Assembly (NCBI RefSeq): GCF_030944405.1
Contig: NZ_CP132339.1
Span: 1,860,001-1,924,000, forward strand
Direction: 5' to 3'
DNA: 64,000 bases
DNA from: Janthinobacterium sp. J1-1
Lineage (GTDB): Bacteria; Pseudomonadota; Gammaproteobacteria; Burkholderiales; Burkholderiaceae_D
The notes under the pieces are model-generated. The model saw only the letters and a list, made by a program, of their open reading frames with translations, had not been told where the DNA came from and did not search any database. A program made the position numbers and the translations under genes. This document shows positions 9,611-19,373 of this stretch, in pieces (within the stretch, counting starts at the first letter, position 1; each line of letters opens with the position of its first letter).

Positions 9611-10594
9611 ATGCGTCAATACAATATCTTGAAAACCACCATCGCCACCGCCGTCATGCTGACGTTCAGCATGGGCGCGGCCCAGGCCCAGGAGGTCGTT
9701 CGTTTGGGCAATCTGAAATTCGCCCACTACGGCGCCGTGTCGTATATCAAGGAAATCGCGCCCAAGTGCGGCATCAAGGTCGAAGAGCATATCTTCGCCA
9801 AGGGCCTGGACGTGATGCAGGCGATTATCGCCGGCGAACTGGACGTGGGCGCGACAGCCTCCGAGGCGGCCATTTCCGGCCGCGCCGGTGGTGCGCCCAT
9901 CTATGTGGTGGCGGGCTTTGCCAAGGGCGGCGCGCGCCTGGTGGGCGGTGTCGGGCAAAAGATTGCCAGCGTCAAGGACCTGAAAGGCAAGCGCGTGGGC
10001 GTCACGCGCGGCGGCATCCAGGAAGTGCTGCTGCTGGCGGAACTGTCGCAGGCGGGCCTGACGTATTCGGAAACCAAGGGCAAGGACGTGCAGCTGGTGT
10101 TTCTCGCGTATGCCGACCTGAACCAGGCGCTGATGGGCAAGAATATCGACGCCATGATGCAGTCGGAACCACAATCGTCGCAGGCGATCAACAAGGGCTT
10201 CGGCACCGAAGTGATCAAACCGTACGACACGCCGATCGGCGAGCCGGTGCGCACCATGGTGATGACGGAAAAATTTTACAAGGAACGCCGTCCGGTGGCG
10301 GAGAAATTCATGCGCTGCTTTGTCGAGGCCACCAAGACCTTTATCGACAACAAGCCGACAGCGGAAAAATACGTGCGCGAAGTGGTGTTCCGCAACCAGA
10401 TCACCAAGGATGACTTTGACGACGCGATCAGCAATTCGCCATATTCCTACGACATCACGCCCGAACATATCCAGACCACCACCGACGTGATGGTGAAAAC
10501 CGGCGTGGGCCGCATGAGCAAGCCACCGGTGGCCAAGGACTGGGTCAAGACCGACTTGCTCGATCAGGCCAAGAAAAGCCTGAACGTCAAATAA
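9611..10594 (+). CDS. Periplasmic substrate-binding protein, NMT1/SsuA-TauA-like
   Basis: 327 residues from ATG 9611, with GGAGAAG at 9601-9607 as ribosome site. Residues 1-26 form a Sec signal peptide ending AAQAQ. The mature part follows the NMT1/SsuA pattern: early substrate loop LGNLKFAHYGAVSYIKE, the segment MQAIIAGELDVGATASEAAI, the hinge ASVKDLKGKRVGV and LNQALMGKNIDAMMQSEP. Such proteins feed ABC importers for sulfonates, nitrate/bicarbonate or thiamine precursors. No ATPase or permease gene is beside it; it is flanked upstream by the receptor and downstream by a terminator. The ligand is therefore unknown, and it may serve a transporter encoded elsewhere or act as a sensor. Confidence 0.82.
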   Translation: MRQYNILKTTIATAVMLTFSMGAAQAQEVVRLGNLKFAHYGAVSYIKEIAPKCGIKVEEHIFAKGLDVMQAIIAGELDVGATASEAAISGRAGGAPIYVVAGFAKGGARLVGGVGQKIASVKDLKGKRVGVTRGGIQEVLLLAELSQAGLTYSETKGKDVQLVFLAYADLNQALMGKNIDAMMQSEPQSSQAINKGFGTEVIKPYDTPIGEPVRTMVMTEKFYKERRPVAEKFMRCFVEATKTFIDNKPTAEKYVREVVFRNQITKDDFDDAISNSPYSYDITPEHIQTTTDVMVKTGVGRMSKPPVAKDWVKTDLLDQAKKSLNVK

Positions 10595-10603
10595 CAGGCA
10601 GTC

Positions 10604-10645
10604 AAAAAAACCGCCGCACTTTGTCTGGTGCGGCGGCACTTGTTT
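10604..10645. terminator. Bidirectional Rho-independent terminator
   Basis: Arms CCGCCGCAC (10611-10619) and GTGCGGCGG (10628-10636) form a nine-pair stem with an eight-base loop. A run of seven A lies on the left (T tail for the minus strand) and CACTTGTTT on the right. It sits between two convergent genes. Confidence 0.85.
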
Positions 10646-11423
10646 AACGCTTGGCCACCGCCGCCAAAATCACCTCGGCCACCTGTTTCGGTTGCGACAG
10701 CATCGGCACATGGCTGGTTTGCAGCACGGTGGTGGTGGCGTTGATTTTCTTCGCGAACGCCTGTTCCAGTTCCGGCGCGATCATACGGTCCTTGCCGGCC
10801 ACGATGTAATAGCTGGGCTTGTTTTTCCAGGCGGCCACGGTGGTCTTGTCGGCAAACGCCTTGCCGTGGATCGGGCCCTGGGTGGCGGCCATCAAGCGCG
10901 TCTGCGCGGCGGGCAGGTCCTGGGCGAAATTGACGCGCACCGATTCGGCCGGCAAGTACAGGAAGCCGGCGGCGTCCGCTGTCAGGGTGGCGATGCCCGG
11001 CGGCGTCGGATAGTCCTTGCCCAGCTCGCCCGATGCCTCACCTTCGGACGGCGCAAAGGCCGCCACATAGACCAGCGCCTTGACCTTGTCGCTGGTGCCC
11101 GCCTCCGTGATGACGGTGCCGCCCCAGGAATGGCCCACCAGGATCACGCGGCCGGTCTGCGCGTCGATCACGCGCTGGGCGGCTGCCACATCGTCGGCCA
11201 GGGACGTCAGCGGATTTTGCACGGACACCACTTTCAAGCCCTTGGCCTGCAGCAAGGGGATCACCTTGTCCCAGCTGGAACCGTCGGCAAACGCGCCATG
11301 CACCAGCACCACGGTGGTGTCGGCATTTTGCTGTGCTGGTGCGGCCGCATGGGCGGGAGCGAAGGCGGCGCCGGAGGCGATGGCGGCGGCGAGCAGGGAA
11401 GCTTTGAAAGGGATGGGCGACAT
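10644..11423 (-). CDS. Secreted alpha/beta hydrolase
   Basis: 259 residues with a signal peptide (1-27, ending AHAAAP). The alpha/beta hydrolase triad is visible: nucleophile S99 in VGHSWGG, acid D212 in AGKDRM and H238 in TSHVPML. The oxyanion motif VHGAFADGSSW is at 41-51. Proteins with this pattern are annotated broadly as salicylate esterase-like or EstC-like hydrolases; the substrate is not known. The ATG is preceded by AAGGAG at good spacing. Upstream on the same strand is an OhrR-like regulator gene, with a 197-base spacer containing palindromes, so redox-responsive control is plausible. Confidence 0.85.
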   Translation of the reverse strand: MSPIPFKASLLAAAIASGAAFAPAHAAAPAQQNADTTVVLVHGAFADGSSWDKVIPLLQAKGLKVVSVQNPLTSLADDVAAAQRVIDAQTGRVILVGHSWGGTVITEAGTSDKVKALVYVAAFAPSEGEASGELGKDYPTPPGIATLTADAAGFLYLPAESVRVNFAQDLPAAQTRLMAATQGPIHGKAFADKTTVAAWKNKPSYYIVAGKDRMIAPELEQAFAKKINATTTVLQTSHVPMLSQPKQVAEVILAAVAKR

Positions 11424-11456
11424 GGCAGGACTCCTTGATTTGTAGCTTGCTATTAT

Positions 11457-11578
11457 TTAGCGCGCTAAGTAATTAACAAAAAAAATGACCGGTAAGATCA
11501 ACCTTGCCGTGTTGCCTGCATGTTGCGCCAAGCTGCGCGGCCAGTCGATGCAAGAAGAATAGCGAACTAATCATTAGT
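11457..11578 (-). promoter_or_regulatory. Promoter region of the hydrolase with two palindromes (candidate MarR/OhrR operators)
   Basis: A perfect 12-base palindrome TTAGCGCGCTAA lies at 11457-11468, about 35 bases before the hydrolase ATG and next to AT-rich candidate -10 sequence (TAAATAAT on the minus strand). A second dyad, ACTAAT-C-ATTAGT, lies at 11566-11578. MarR-family dimers bind short palindromes of this kind in promoters. That the OhrR-like protein encoded just upstream is the one that binds is inferred from position. Confidence 0.5.
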
Positions 11579-11620
11579 GTGCAATATATTTTTGAAGGAA
11601 AGTTGACATGGCTTGCGCCC

Positions 11621-12046
11621 TCAGCCGCCCAGCCTGGCGTTCAGCTTGCGCAAGCCTTCCATCATGACCTCGAATTCCGGCGCGATCACGCTGCAGTTGT
11701 CGGCAATCGCCTGGTCGATGGCGCTGCTGGCCTGGCGCAGCTGGCGGCCGGCCGGCGTCAGGGTCAGCACGCGGTTGCGCTCGTCGCGCGGATCGCGTGC
11801 GCGCAGCAGATAGCCCTCCGCCTCGAGGCGCTTGACCAGCGGCGTGATCGAGCCGGAATCCTGCTGCAGGCGCTCGGCCAGGTCCTTGATGCCCAGGCCT
11901 TCCTGGTCCCACAGCACCAGCATGACCAGGTATTGCGGATAGGTCAGATTGATGGCGGTGAGCATCGGCTTGTAGAGCTGGGTCATTTTCAGCGAGGTGG
12001 CGTACAGCTGGAAACACAATTTATCGTCGAGGCTGGAGGAGGGCAT
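11621..12046 (-). CDS. ohrR: MarR-family regulator, OhrR-like
   Basis: 141 residues from the ATG at 12046; a TTG at 12106 would add 20 poorly conserved residues. The sequence follows OhrR closely: N-terminal LDDKLCFQLYATS with the redox-sensing cysteine (C11 in this numbering), then LTYPQYLVMLVLWDQEGLGI, the winged-helix segment LAERLQQDSGSITPLVKRLE and the wing RDPRDERNR. OhrR proteins repress organic-peroxide resistance genes and release DNA when the cysteine is oxidised. The usual partner ohr is not adjacent; instead the downstream gene encodes a secreted alpha/beta hydrolase. The specific symbol rests on motif likeness. Confidence 0.75.
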   Translation of the reverse strand: MPSSSLDDKLCFQLYATSLKMTQLYKPMLTAINLTYPQYLVMLVLWDQEGLGIKDLAERLQQDSGSITPLVKRLEAEGYLLRARDPRDERNRVLTLTPAGRQLRQASSAIDQAIADNCSVIAPEFEVMMEGLRKLNARLGG

Positions 12047-12275
12047 GGCAAGGCAGTCAGAAAGCGGTGATGGCGCCAGCCTAACGATAATCGCCTCTTT
12101 AAGCAATGTCCGGCGCTGCAGGAAAGATTGCCGAAATCTTGAGGGCGGGGCACCCGGTCAAGCCTCAGGCGCGATATCATGGCAGGCTCTTTCGCATTGC
12201 GCGCGCTAGCGCTGCCGGCAGCCGTGCGTGCCGCTGCGCGATTCGCGCTGGCCGGCTATGGTGTAAACTTAAAAC

Positions 12276-13079
12276 ATGCAGACTTATTTCTTTTTCCTTG
12301 CCGCCGTGGCGTATGCGGTGTGCGCGCTTCTTCCCTCGTCGCAGGGCAGGCTGATCGCCGCGCTGACCGGCCTGGCCTGGCTGTCGCACGGCGCCACCCT
12401 GTGGTTCGACCTGATGGCGCCGGGCACCTTGCGCTTCGGTTTTTCCGCCATGCTGTCGGCCGCGTTGTGGGTATCGGTGGGCGCCTACTGGATAGAGAAC
12501 CGCAATTTCAGCCTGGACGGCCTGCGCCGCATGGTCATGCCCTGCGCCGTGCTGGCGATCGGCCTGGCCTGGGCTTTTCCCGGCAACCAGGTGGTGCTGG
12601 AAGGCAAATCGGCCGTATTCGGCTGGCATATCACGGTGGCCGTGCTGGCCTACAGCACCTTGACGATCGCCGCTTTTCACGCCGTGCTGATGGCGCTGCA
12701 GGAATCGCGCCTGCACACGCGCAGCGAGCGGCGCGGCTTCTTGTCAAGCGCGCTGGACCAGCTGCCGGCCCTGCTGACGATGGAAAAGCTGCTGTTCCGC
12801 ATGATCGGCCTGGGCTTCATCTTGCTGAGCCTGACCGTGCTGTCGGGCATCGTGTTTTCCGAACAATTATTTGGCAAGGCCCTGACCTGGGATCACAAGT
12901 CGGTATTTACCATGCTGTCGTGGCTGCTGTTTGCCGTGCTGCTGGCCGGACGGCGCTTTCGCGGCTGGCGCGGCAAGACGGCGCTGACATTTACCCTGGC
13001 CGGTTTTGCCACCTTGCTGCTGGCCTATGTCGGCAGCCGTTTTGTACTGGAAGTGGTTTTGCACCGAGGATATTTATGA
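12276..13079 (+). CDS. CcsA/YpjD-type inner-membrane cytochrome c assembly-like protein
   Basis: 267 residues with about eight membrane helices. The C-terminal motif LTWDHKSVFTMLSWLLFA is the haem-handling WD region of the CcsA/YpjD family, and histidines are placed near H118, as usual. Family members take part in c-type cytochrome maturation (CcsA) or, for YpjD, are of unconfirmed function; in betaproteobacteria the gene sits beside ffh and a PP0621-family gene. Its stop overlaps the start of the next gene by four bases (ATGA), so the pair is co-translated. The general role is inferred from the family. Confidence 0.85.
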   Translation: MQTYFFFLAAVAYAVCALLPSSQGRLIAALTGLAWLSHGATLWFDLMAPGTLRFGFSAMLSAALWVSVGAYWIENRNFSLDGLRRMVMPCAVLAIGLAWAFPGNQVVLEGKSAVFGWHITVAVLAYSTLTIAAFHAVLMALQESRLHTRSERRGFLSSALDQLPALLTMEKLLFRMIGLGFILLSLTVLSGIVFSEQLFGKALTWDHKSVFTMLSWLLFAVLLAGRRFRGWRGKTALTFTLAGFATLLLAYVGSRFVLEVVLHRGYL

Positions 13080-13336
13080 CCCGTATTTTGTTTTGGCTGG
13101 CGCTGGTGTTCCTGGTGGTGTTCGCGATCCGCAGCAAGATTCGCAGCTTGCAGCAGCGCGCCCAGCAGCAACAGCGGCAGCAGCCCAATCCCTTTACGCC
13201 GCCTGGCCGGGTGGCCGAACTGCCCGACGCCGAGCTGATGCTGTGCTGCGCCCACTGCGGCGTCTATTATCCGGCCTCCGAAAACGTGCAGGCCAAGGGC
13301 CACGACTACTGCAGCCACGCGCACGCCACCCTGTAA
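13076..13336 (+). CDS. PP0621 family small membrane-anchored protein
   Basis: 86 residues: an N-terminal membrane helix (ILFWLALVFLVVFAIRS), a Gln-rich linker, then a cysteine-rich C-terminus LMLCCAHCGVYYPASE and YCSHAHATL. The pattern CC-x2-C near a Tyr/Pro pair with a later Cys-Ser-x-x-His resembles a small metal-binding ribbon and is typical of the PP0621 family, whose function is unknown. The start overlaps the preceding stop (ATGA). In related genomes the next genes are pilS and pilR; here only a receiver-less sigma-54 activator follows. Confidence 0.8.
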   Translation: MTRILFWLALVFLVVFAIRSKIRSLQQRAQQQQRQQPNPFTPPGRVAELPDAELMLCCAHCGVYYPASENVQAKGHDYCSHAHATL

Positions 13337-13452
13337 GCTCCTCCCTCATTGCTCATCCGTATCGTGACGCCATCGGCCACCGGCCAGGCGTAGCATGGCC
13401 GTGGCAGGCATCATTGCCGTGCCCGATCAGAATCCTTGTTGAAAGGATAATT

Positions 13453-14505
<1,053 letters not shown>

Positions 14506-15151
14506 ACCGAAACAGGCGGCGCCGGGACCGAAGCGGCGCGGTAGATTATAATGCCGGTCCCGGTTTCGCCAGCCGCGGCCGGCGACTGTTCCAGTAGTTG
14601 CATTGCTGTAAATAATTGCTGGCATAGCAAGGTCAAACCAGACTGAAATTGATCTGGATTCATCTCGGGAATGGGGCGCGCAGCGGTCTGCAGCGGCCTG
14701 CGTTAGTGCTTACTATGCGGGTGCCGGGCCTGTTATCCATGCCCTGAAAAGTCAATTGAATTCGTGCATGAAATCGGAAAAATTAAGCAGGACACAGGCG
14801 GGAAAAGTATTGCGCCTGCCATCGATGGGTACTACAATTAGTGCATAAATTAGATGTAGTTACTAAATGTAGTGCCATCACAGATGTTTTCAGCATTAGT
14901 GTCAAGCCAGCGCCAACACCATTGCGTGCTCACCTGGCAATCTGACACTGGCGGTTTATCACCCTCAGAGACATGTTTCGCGCCATCCATGGCCGTGAGG
15001 GCAGGCTATTTTCATTTGTATCATCTGATGCCTTGAATATGTAGTTTTTAACAATAAATACCGGAAGAAGCCCGGACCATCGGGCGTTCTATTCAACAAC
15101 ACACACGGCAGCAAAACTGCAGGCTGACTTTAGCTGACAACGGGAGCTTCA
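14506..15151 (+). other. 646-base intergenic region upstream of nrdA
   Basis: No convincing gene is present. It starts with a hairpin whose nine-base arms lie at 14522-14530 and 14555-14563 (CGGGACC/GGTCCCG core) after the sigma-54 activator gene; no clear U-run follows, so termination is uncertain. The middle is the nrdA promoter region with paired NrdR boxes. From 14874 on there is about 280 bases of leader, including a small GCCCG-CGGGC hairpin near 15070-15085. In other betaproteobacteria ampD commonly lies in this interval; I see no trace of it. Confidence 0.6.
14831..14873 (+). promoter_or_regulatory. Two NrdR boxes in the nrdA promoter
   Basis: ACTACAATTAGT (14831-14842) and ACTAAATGTAGT (14862-14873) both match the inner part of the NrdR box ACWATATATWGT (9 and 10 of 12 positions). 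Their starts are 31 bases apart, the three-helical-turn spacing known for paired NrdR boxes. NrdR-ATP/dATP represses ribonucleotide reductase genes, which fits the nrdAB operon downstream. Confidence 0.75.
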
Positions 15152-18106
15152 ATGCAATCACCTCAAGATATTTCCATCCATCCAACGCCAGTACCGCCAG
15201 CGCCAGGCGCGGCGCACAGCGTGGCAAGCACCGGCGCGGCCATGGGCGACTATCGCATCATCCGCCGCAACGGTGCGGTGGTGGCATTTGAGCCTTCGAA
15301 AATCGCGATCGCCATGACCAAGGCGTTCCTGGCCGTGAACGGCGGCCAGGGCGCCGCTTCCGCCCGCGTGCGCGAACTGGTGGAACAATTGACGGCCGGC
15401 GTGGTCGCCGCGCTGGTGCGCCGCCAGCCGGGCGGCGGCACCTTCCATATCGAAGACGTGCAAGACCAGGTGGAACTGTCGCTGATGCGTTCGGGCGAAC
15501 ACGACGTGGCGCGTGCCTACGTGCTGTACCGCGCCAAGCACATGGAGGAGCGCCGCCTGCAGAAGGAAGCCCTGGGTGGTTCCGCGCAAGTGGCCGCACC
15601 GCAACTGAACGTGCTCGACAACGGCGTGCGCCGCCCGCTCGACATGCAGCAAGTGCGCGACCTGATCAACGCCGCCTGCGCCGGCCTGGAAAAACACGTC
15701 GATGCCGACGCCATCCTGGCTGAAACCGTGAAAAACCTGTACGACGGCGTGCCGGTCGAAGAGCTGCACAAGTCGGCCATCCTGGCAGCGCGCGCGCTGA
15801 TGGAAAAAGACCCGGCCTACTCGCAAGTGACGGCCCGCATCCTGCTGCACACGGTGCGCAAGGAAGTGTTCGGCAAGGAAGTGCCGCAAGCGGCCGCCGC
15901 CGCCGAATACCTGACCTATTTCCCGGCGTATATCGCCAAGGGCATCTCCGCTGAACTGCTGAACCCGGTGCTGGCCACCTTCGACCTGGAACGCCTGGCC
16001 AAAGCCATCGTTGCCGACCGCGACCTGCAATTCGGCTATATCGGCCTGCAAACCCTGTATGACCGCTACTTCCTGCATATCCAGGACGTGCGCATCGAAA
16101 TGCCGCAGGCGTTCTACATGCGCGTGGCGATGGGCCTGGCCCTGAACGAGTCGGACCGCGAAGCGCGCGCCATCGAGTTCTACAGCCTGCTGTCCTCGTT
16201 CGACTTCATGAGCTCGACGCCGACCCTGTTCAACTCGGGCACCCTGCGCTCGCAGCTGTCGTCGTGCTACCTGAGCACCGTCTCCGATGACCTGGAAGGC
16301 ATCTATGACGCCATCAAGGACAACGCGCTGCTGGCCAAATATGCAGGCGGCCTGGGCAACGACTGGACGCCAGTGCGCGCCCTGGGCGCCCATATCAAGG
16401 GCACCAACGGCAAGTCGCAAGGCGTGGTGCCGTTCCTGAAAGTGGTGAACGACACGGCCGTGGCCGTGAACCAGGGCGGCAAGCGCAAGGGCGCCGTCTG
16501 CGCCTACCTGGAAACCTGGCACATGGACATCGAGGAATTCCTCGACCTGCGCAAGAACACCGGCGACGACCGCCGCCGCACCCACGACATGAACACGGCG
16601 AACTGGATTCCCGACATGTTCATGAAGCGCGTGATGGAAAAAGGCGAGTGGACCCTGTTCTCGCCATCGGAAACGCCAGATTTGCACGACAAGGTCGGCA
16701 AGGCGTTTGAAGCCGCCTACCTGGGCTACGAAGCGAAAGCGGCCGCCGGCGAAATCCGTTCGTTCAAGAAAATCGCCGCACTCGACCTGTGGCGCAAGAT
16801 GCTGTCGATGCTGTTTGAAACCGGCCACCCATGGATCACCTTCAAGGATCCATGCAATATCCGCAGCCCGCAGTCGCATGTCGGCGTGGTCCACAGCTCG
16901 AACCTGTGCACGGAAATCACCCTGAACACCAGCAGCGATGAAATTGCCGTCTGCAACCTCGGTTCCGTCAACATGCCGGCGCACATGAAAGAAGGCAAGC
17001 TCGACCACGTCAAGCTGGCCAAGACCGTGCGCACCGCCATGCGCATGCTGGACAACGTGATCGACATCAACTACTACGCCGTCGACAAGGCCCGCAATTC
17101 GAACATGCGCCACCGTCCGGTCGGCATGGGCATCATGGGTTTCCAGGATTGCCTGCACATGATGCGCGTGCCGTTCGCCTCGGACGCCGCCGTGTCGTTT
17201 GCCGACACCTCGATGGAAGCGGTGTGCTACTACGCCTACCTGGCGTCGACCGAACTGGCAGAAGAGCGCGGCCGCTACGAGTCGTACGCAGGTTCCCTGT
17301 GGGACCGCGGCATCCTGCCACAGGATTCCGTGAAACTGCTGGCCGAAGAGCGCGGCGGCTACCTGGAAGTGGACAGCTCGTCGGCGATGGACTGGACCCC
17401 GGTGCGCGAACGCATCGCCAAGTTCGGCATGCGCAACTCGAACTGCGTGGCGATCGCACCGACCGCCACCATTTCGAACATCATCGGCGTGTCGGCCTGT
17501 ATCGAGCCGACGTTCCAGAACCTGTACGTGAAATCGAACCTGTCGGGCGAATTCACCGAAATCAATGGCTACCTGGTGCGTGACCTGAAGGCGCGCGACC
17601 TGTGGGATGAAGTCATGATCTCGGACCTGAAATACTTCGACGGCTCCCTGGTAAAAATCGACCGCATTCCGCAAGACCTGCGCGACATCTACGCCACCGC
17701 CTTCGAAGTGTCGCCAAGCTGGCTGGTGGAAGCCGCGTCGCGCCGCCAGAAGTGGATCGACCAGGCCCAGTCGCTGAACATCTACATGGCTGGCGCCTCG
17801 GGCAAGAAACTGGACGAAACGTATAAACTGGCATGGCTGCGTGGCCTGAAAACCACCTACTACCTGCGCACCATCGCCGCCACCCACATGGAGAAATCGA
17901 CCTCCAAGACCGGCGCCCTGAACGCCGTGGCAGTCGATGGCGGCATGTCGGCCAGCGCCCAGAGCGCCCAGGCAGCGAGTGTCGCGGCGGCGGCCGTCGC
18001 CGTGGCGCCAGTGGCGATTGCCGCAGCAGCGGACGATGCCGATGGCGAAGCGTGCTACCTGCGCCCGGGTGACGACGGCTTCGAAGAGTGCGAAGCCTGC
18101 CAATAA
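15152..18106 (+). CDS. nrdA: Class Ia ribonucleoside-diphosphate reductase, alpha subunit
   Basis: 984 residues, longer than the E. coli enzyme (761) because of two N-terminal ATP-cone-like segments: one around 30-130 (IIRRNGAVVAFEPSKIAIAM) and a second around 150-245 (DNGVRRPLDMQQVRDLINAA). The catalytic core has FNSGTLRSQLSSCYLS with the first redox cysteine, SSNLCTEITLNT with the thiyl-radical cysteine and glutamate, and IAVCNLGSVNM with the partner cysteine. The C-terminal tail ends ECEACQ, the mobile CxxC that is recharged by thioredoxin. It reduces ribonucleoside diphosphates to deoxy forms with NrdB and is allosterically controlled by ATP/dATP. A low-complexity Ala/Val linker (about 925-960) precedes the tail. 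It is followed by nrdB. Confidence 0.96.
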   Translation: MQSPQDISIHPTPVPPAPGAAHSVASTGAAMGDYRIIRRNGAVVAFEPSKIAIAMTKAFLAVNGGQGAASARVRELVEQLTAGVVAALVRRQPGGGTFHIEDVQDQVELSLMRSGEHDVARAYVLYRAKHMEERRLQKEALGGSAQVAAPQLNVLDNGVRRPLDMQQVRDLINAACAGLEKHVDADAILAETVKNLYDGVPVEELHKSAILAARALMEKDPAYSQVTARILLHTVRKEVFGKEVPQAAAAAEYLTYFPAYIAKGISAELLNPVLATFDLERLAKAIVADRDLQFGYIGLQTLYDRYFLHIQDVRIEMPQAFYMRVAMGLALNESDREARAIEFYSLLSSFDFMSSTPTLFNSGTLRSQLSSCYLSTVSDDLEGIYDAIKDNALLAKYAGGLGNDWTPVRALGAHIKGTNGKSQGVVPFLKVVNDTAVAVNQGGKRKGAVCAYLETWHMDIEEFLDLRKNTGDDRRRTHDMNTANWIPDMFMKRVMEKGEWTLFSPSETPDLHDKVGKAFEAAYLGYEAKAAAGEIRSFKKIAALDLWRKMLSMLFETGHPWITFKDPCNIRSPQSHVGVVHSSNLCTEITLNTSSDEIAVCNLGSVNMPAHMKEGKLDHVKLAKTVRTAMRMLDNVIDINYYAVDKARNSNMRHRPVGMGIMGFQDCLHMMRVPFASDAAVSFADTSMEAVCYYAYLASTELAEERGRYESYAGSLWDRGILPQDSVKLLAEERGGYLEVDSSSAMDWTPVRERIAKFGMRNSNCVAIAPTATISNIIGVSACIEPTFQNLYVKSNLSGEFTEINGYLVRDLKARDLWDEVMISDLKYFDGSLVKIDRIPQDLRDIYATAFEVSPSWLVEAASRRQKWIDQAQSLNIYMAGASGKKLDETYKLAWLRGLKTTYYLRTIAATHMEKSTSKTGALNAVAVDGGMSASAQSAQAASVAAAAVAVAPVAIAAAADDADGEACYLRPGDDGFEECEACQ

Positions 18107-18118
18107 TAGTTTAGTGGT

Positions 18119-18139
18119 CAGCCCGGCAGCGCCGGGCTG
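18119..18139 (+). other. Intercistronic hairpin between nrdA and nrdB
   Basis: Arms CAGCCCGGC (18119-18127) and GCCGGGCTG (18131-18139) give a perfect nine-pair stem with a three-base AGC loop. No U-run follows, so it is more likely an mRNA-stability or partial-attenuation element than a terminator. Confidence 0.65.
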
Positions 18140-18171
18140 ATGTGAATATCTGCATTGAGAGAGAAATAATT

Positions 18172-19323
18172 ATGTCCTTATCCTGGGATGATGAAACCAC
18201 GCCGGCAGCCGTGCCGCGTCCGGCGCAGCAGGCGCCACTGGGCAATACCGAATTGAACGTGCCGGCCGGCGCCGAGCCGTCCGAAGCGAACGCCGAGCAG
18301 GTGGCGCGCCGCGTCAATGCCGACGACAAGCGCATCATCAACGGCAAGACCGACGTCAACCAGCTGGTGCCGTTCAAGTACAAATGGGCATGGGACAAAT
18401 ACCTGGCCGGCTGCGCCAACCACTGGATGCCGCAGGAAGTCAACATGCAGCGCGATATCGAGCTGTGGAAAAACCCGAACGGCCTGACGGAAGACGAACG
18501 CCGCCTGGTGAAACGCAACCTGGGCTTTTTTGTGACCGCCGATTCGCTGGCCGCCAACAATATCGTGCTGGGCACCTATCGCCACATCACGGCCCCCGAG
18601 TGCCGCCAGTACCTGCTGCGCCAGGCGTTCGAGGAAGCGATCCACACCCACGCCTACCAGTACATCGTGGAGTCGCTGGGCCTGGACGAAGCCGAGATCT
18701 TCAACGCCTACAACGAAGTCAAGTCGATCCGCGACAAGGATGAATTCCTGATCCCGTTCATCGACATGCTGACCGACCCGACGTTCACCACCGGCACGAC
18801 GGAAAACGACCAGAAGCTGTTGAAATCCCTGATCGTGTTCGCCTGCCTGATGGAAGGCCTGTTCTTCTACGTGGGCTTCACGCAAATTTTGGCGCTGGGC
18901 CGCCAGAACAAGATGATGGGCGCGGCCGAGCAGTACCAGTACATCCTGCGCGACGAATCGATGCACTGCAACTTCGGCATCGACCTGATCAACACCATCA
19001 AGATGGAAAACCCGCAGCTGTGGACGGCCGAATTCCGCGAAGAGATCAAGGTCCTGTTCCTGAAAGCGGTCGACCTGGAATACGCGTATGCCGAAGACAC
19101 CATGCCACGCGGCGTGCTGGGCCTGAACGCCCCGATGTTCAAGGGCTACCTGCGCTTTATCGCCAACCGCCGCGCCCAGCAGATCGGCCTCGAGCCACTG
19201 TTCGCGCAAGAGGAAAATCCATTCCCGTGGATGAGCGAAATGATCGACATGAAGAAGGAACGTAACTTCTTCGAAACGCGCGTGACGGAATACCAAACTG
19301 GTGGTGCGCTGAACTGGGAATAA
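18172..19323 (+). CDS. nrdB: Class Ia ribonucleoside-diphosphate reductase, beta subunit
   Basis: 383 residues from ATG 18172, with GAGAGAGAAA as ribosome site; a GTG at 18142 is in frame but adds unlikely residues. The di-iron and tyrosyl radical region is intact: [14 protein letters not shown], then [16 protein letters not shown], where E, H and Y correspond to E115, H118 and Y122 of E. coli NrdB. Later ligands lie in [14 protein letters not shown] and [13 protein letters not shown]. The tail ends in GGALNWE, the peptide that docks on NrdA. It forms the stable tyrosyl radical passed to the alpha subunit. It lies 65 bases after nrdA in the same operon and is followed by a terminator. Confidence 0.96.
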   Translation: MSLSWDDETTPAAVPRPAQQAPLGNTELNVPAGAEPSEANAEQVARRVNADDKRIINGKTDVNQLVPFKYKWAWDKYLAGCANHWMPQEVNMQRDIELWKNPNGLTEDERRLVKRNLGFFVTADSLAANNIVLGTYRHITAPECRQYLLRQAFEEAIHTHAYQYIVESLGLDEAEIFNAYNEVKSIRDKDEFLIPFIDMLTDPTFTTGTTENDQKLLKSLIVFACLMEGLFFYVGFTQILALGRQNKMMGAAEQYQYILRDESMHCNFGIDLINTIKMENPQLWTAEFREEIKVLFLKAVDLEYAYAEDTMPRGVLGLNAPMFKGYLRFIANRRAQQIGLEPLFAQEENPFPWMSEMIDMKKERNFFETRVTEYQTGGALNWE

Positions 19324-19343
19324 GCCGCTTTATCCGTGTATTC

Positions 19344-19373
19344 AAAAAATGCGCCGTGACGGCGCATTTTTTT
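19344..19373. terminator. Bidirectional terminator after nrdB
   Basis: AAAAAATGCGCCG (19344-19356) pairs with CGGCGCATTTTTT (19360-19372) around a three-base TGA loop. The A and T tracts on the two sides make it work in both directions between nrdB and the convergent exporter gene. Confidence 0.9.

Noticed and set aside
15158..18103. Long minus-strand frame opposite nrdA, and similar ones opposite macB and the TonB receptor
   Set aside because: High-GC shadow frames, His/Gln/Arg-rich, opposite clear enzymes or receptors.
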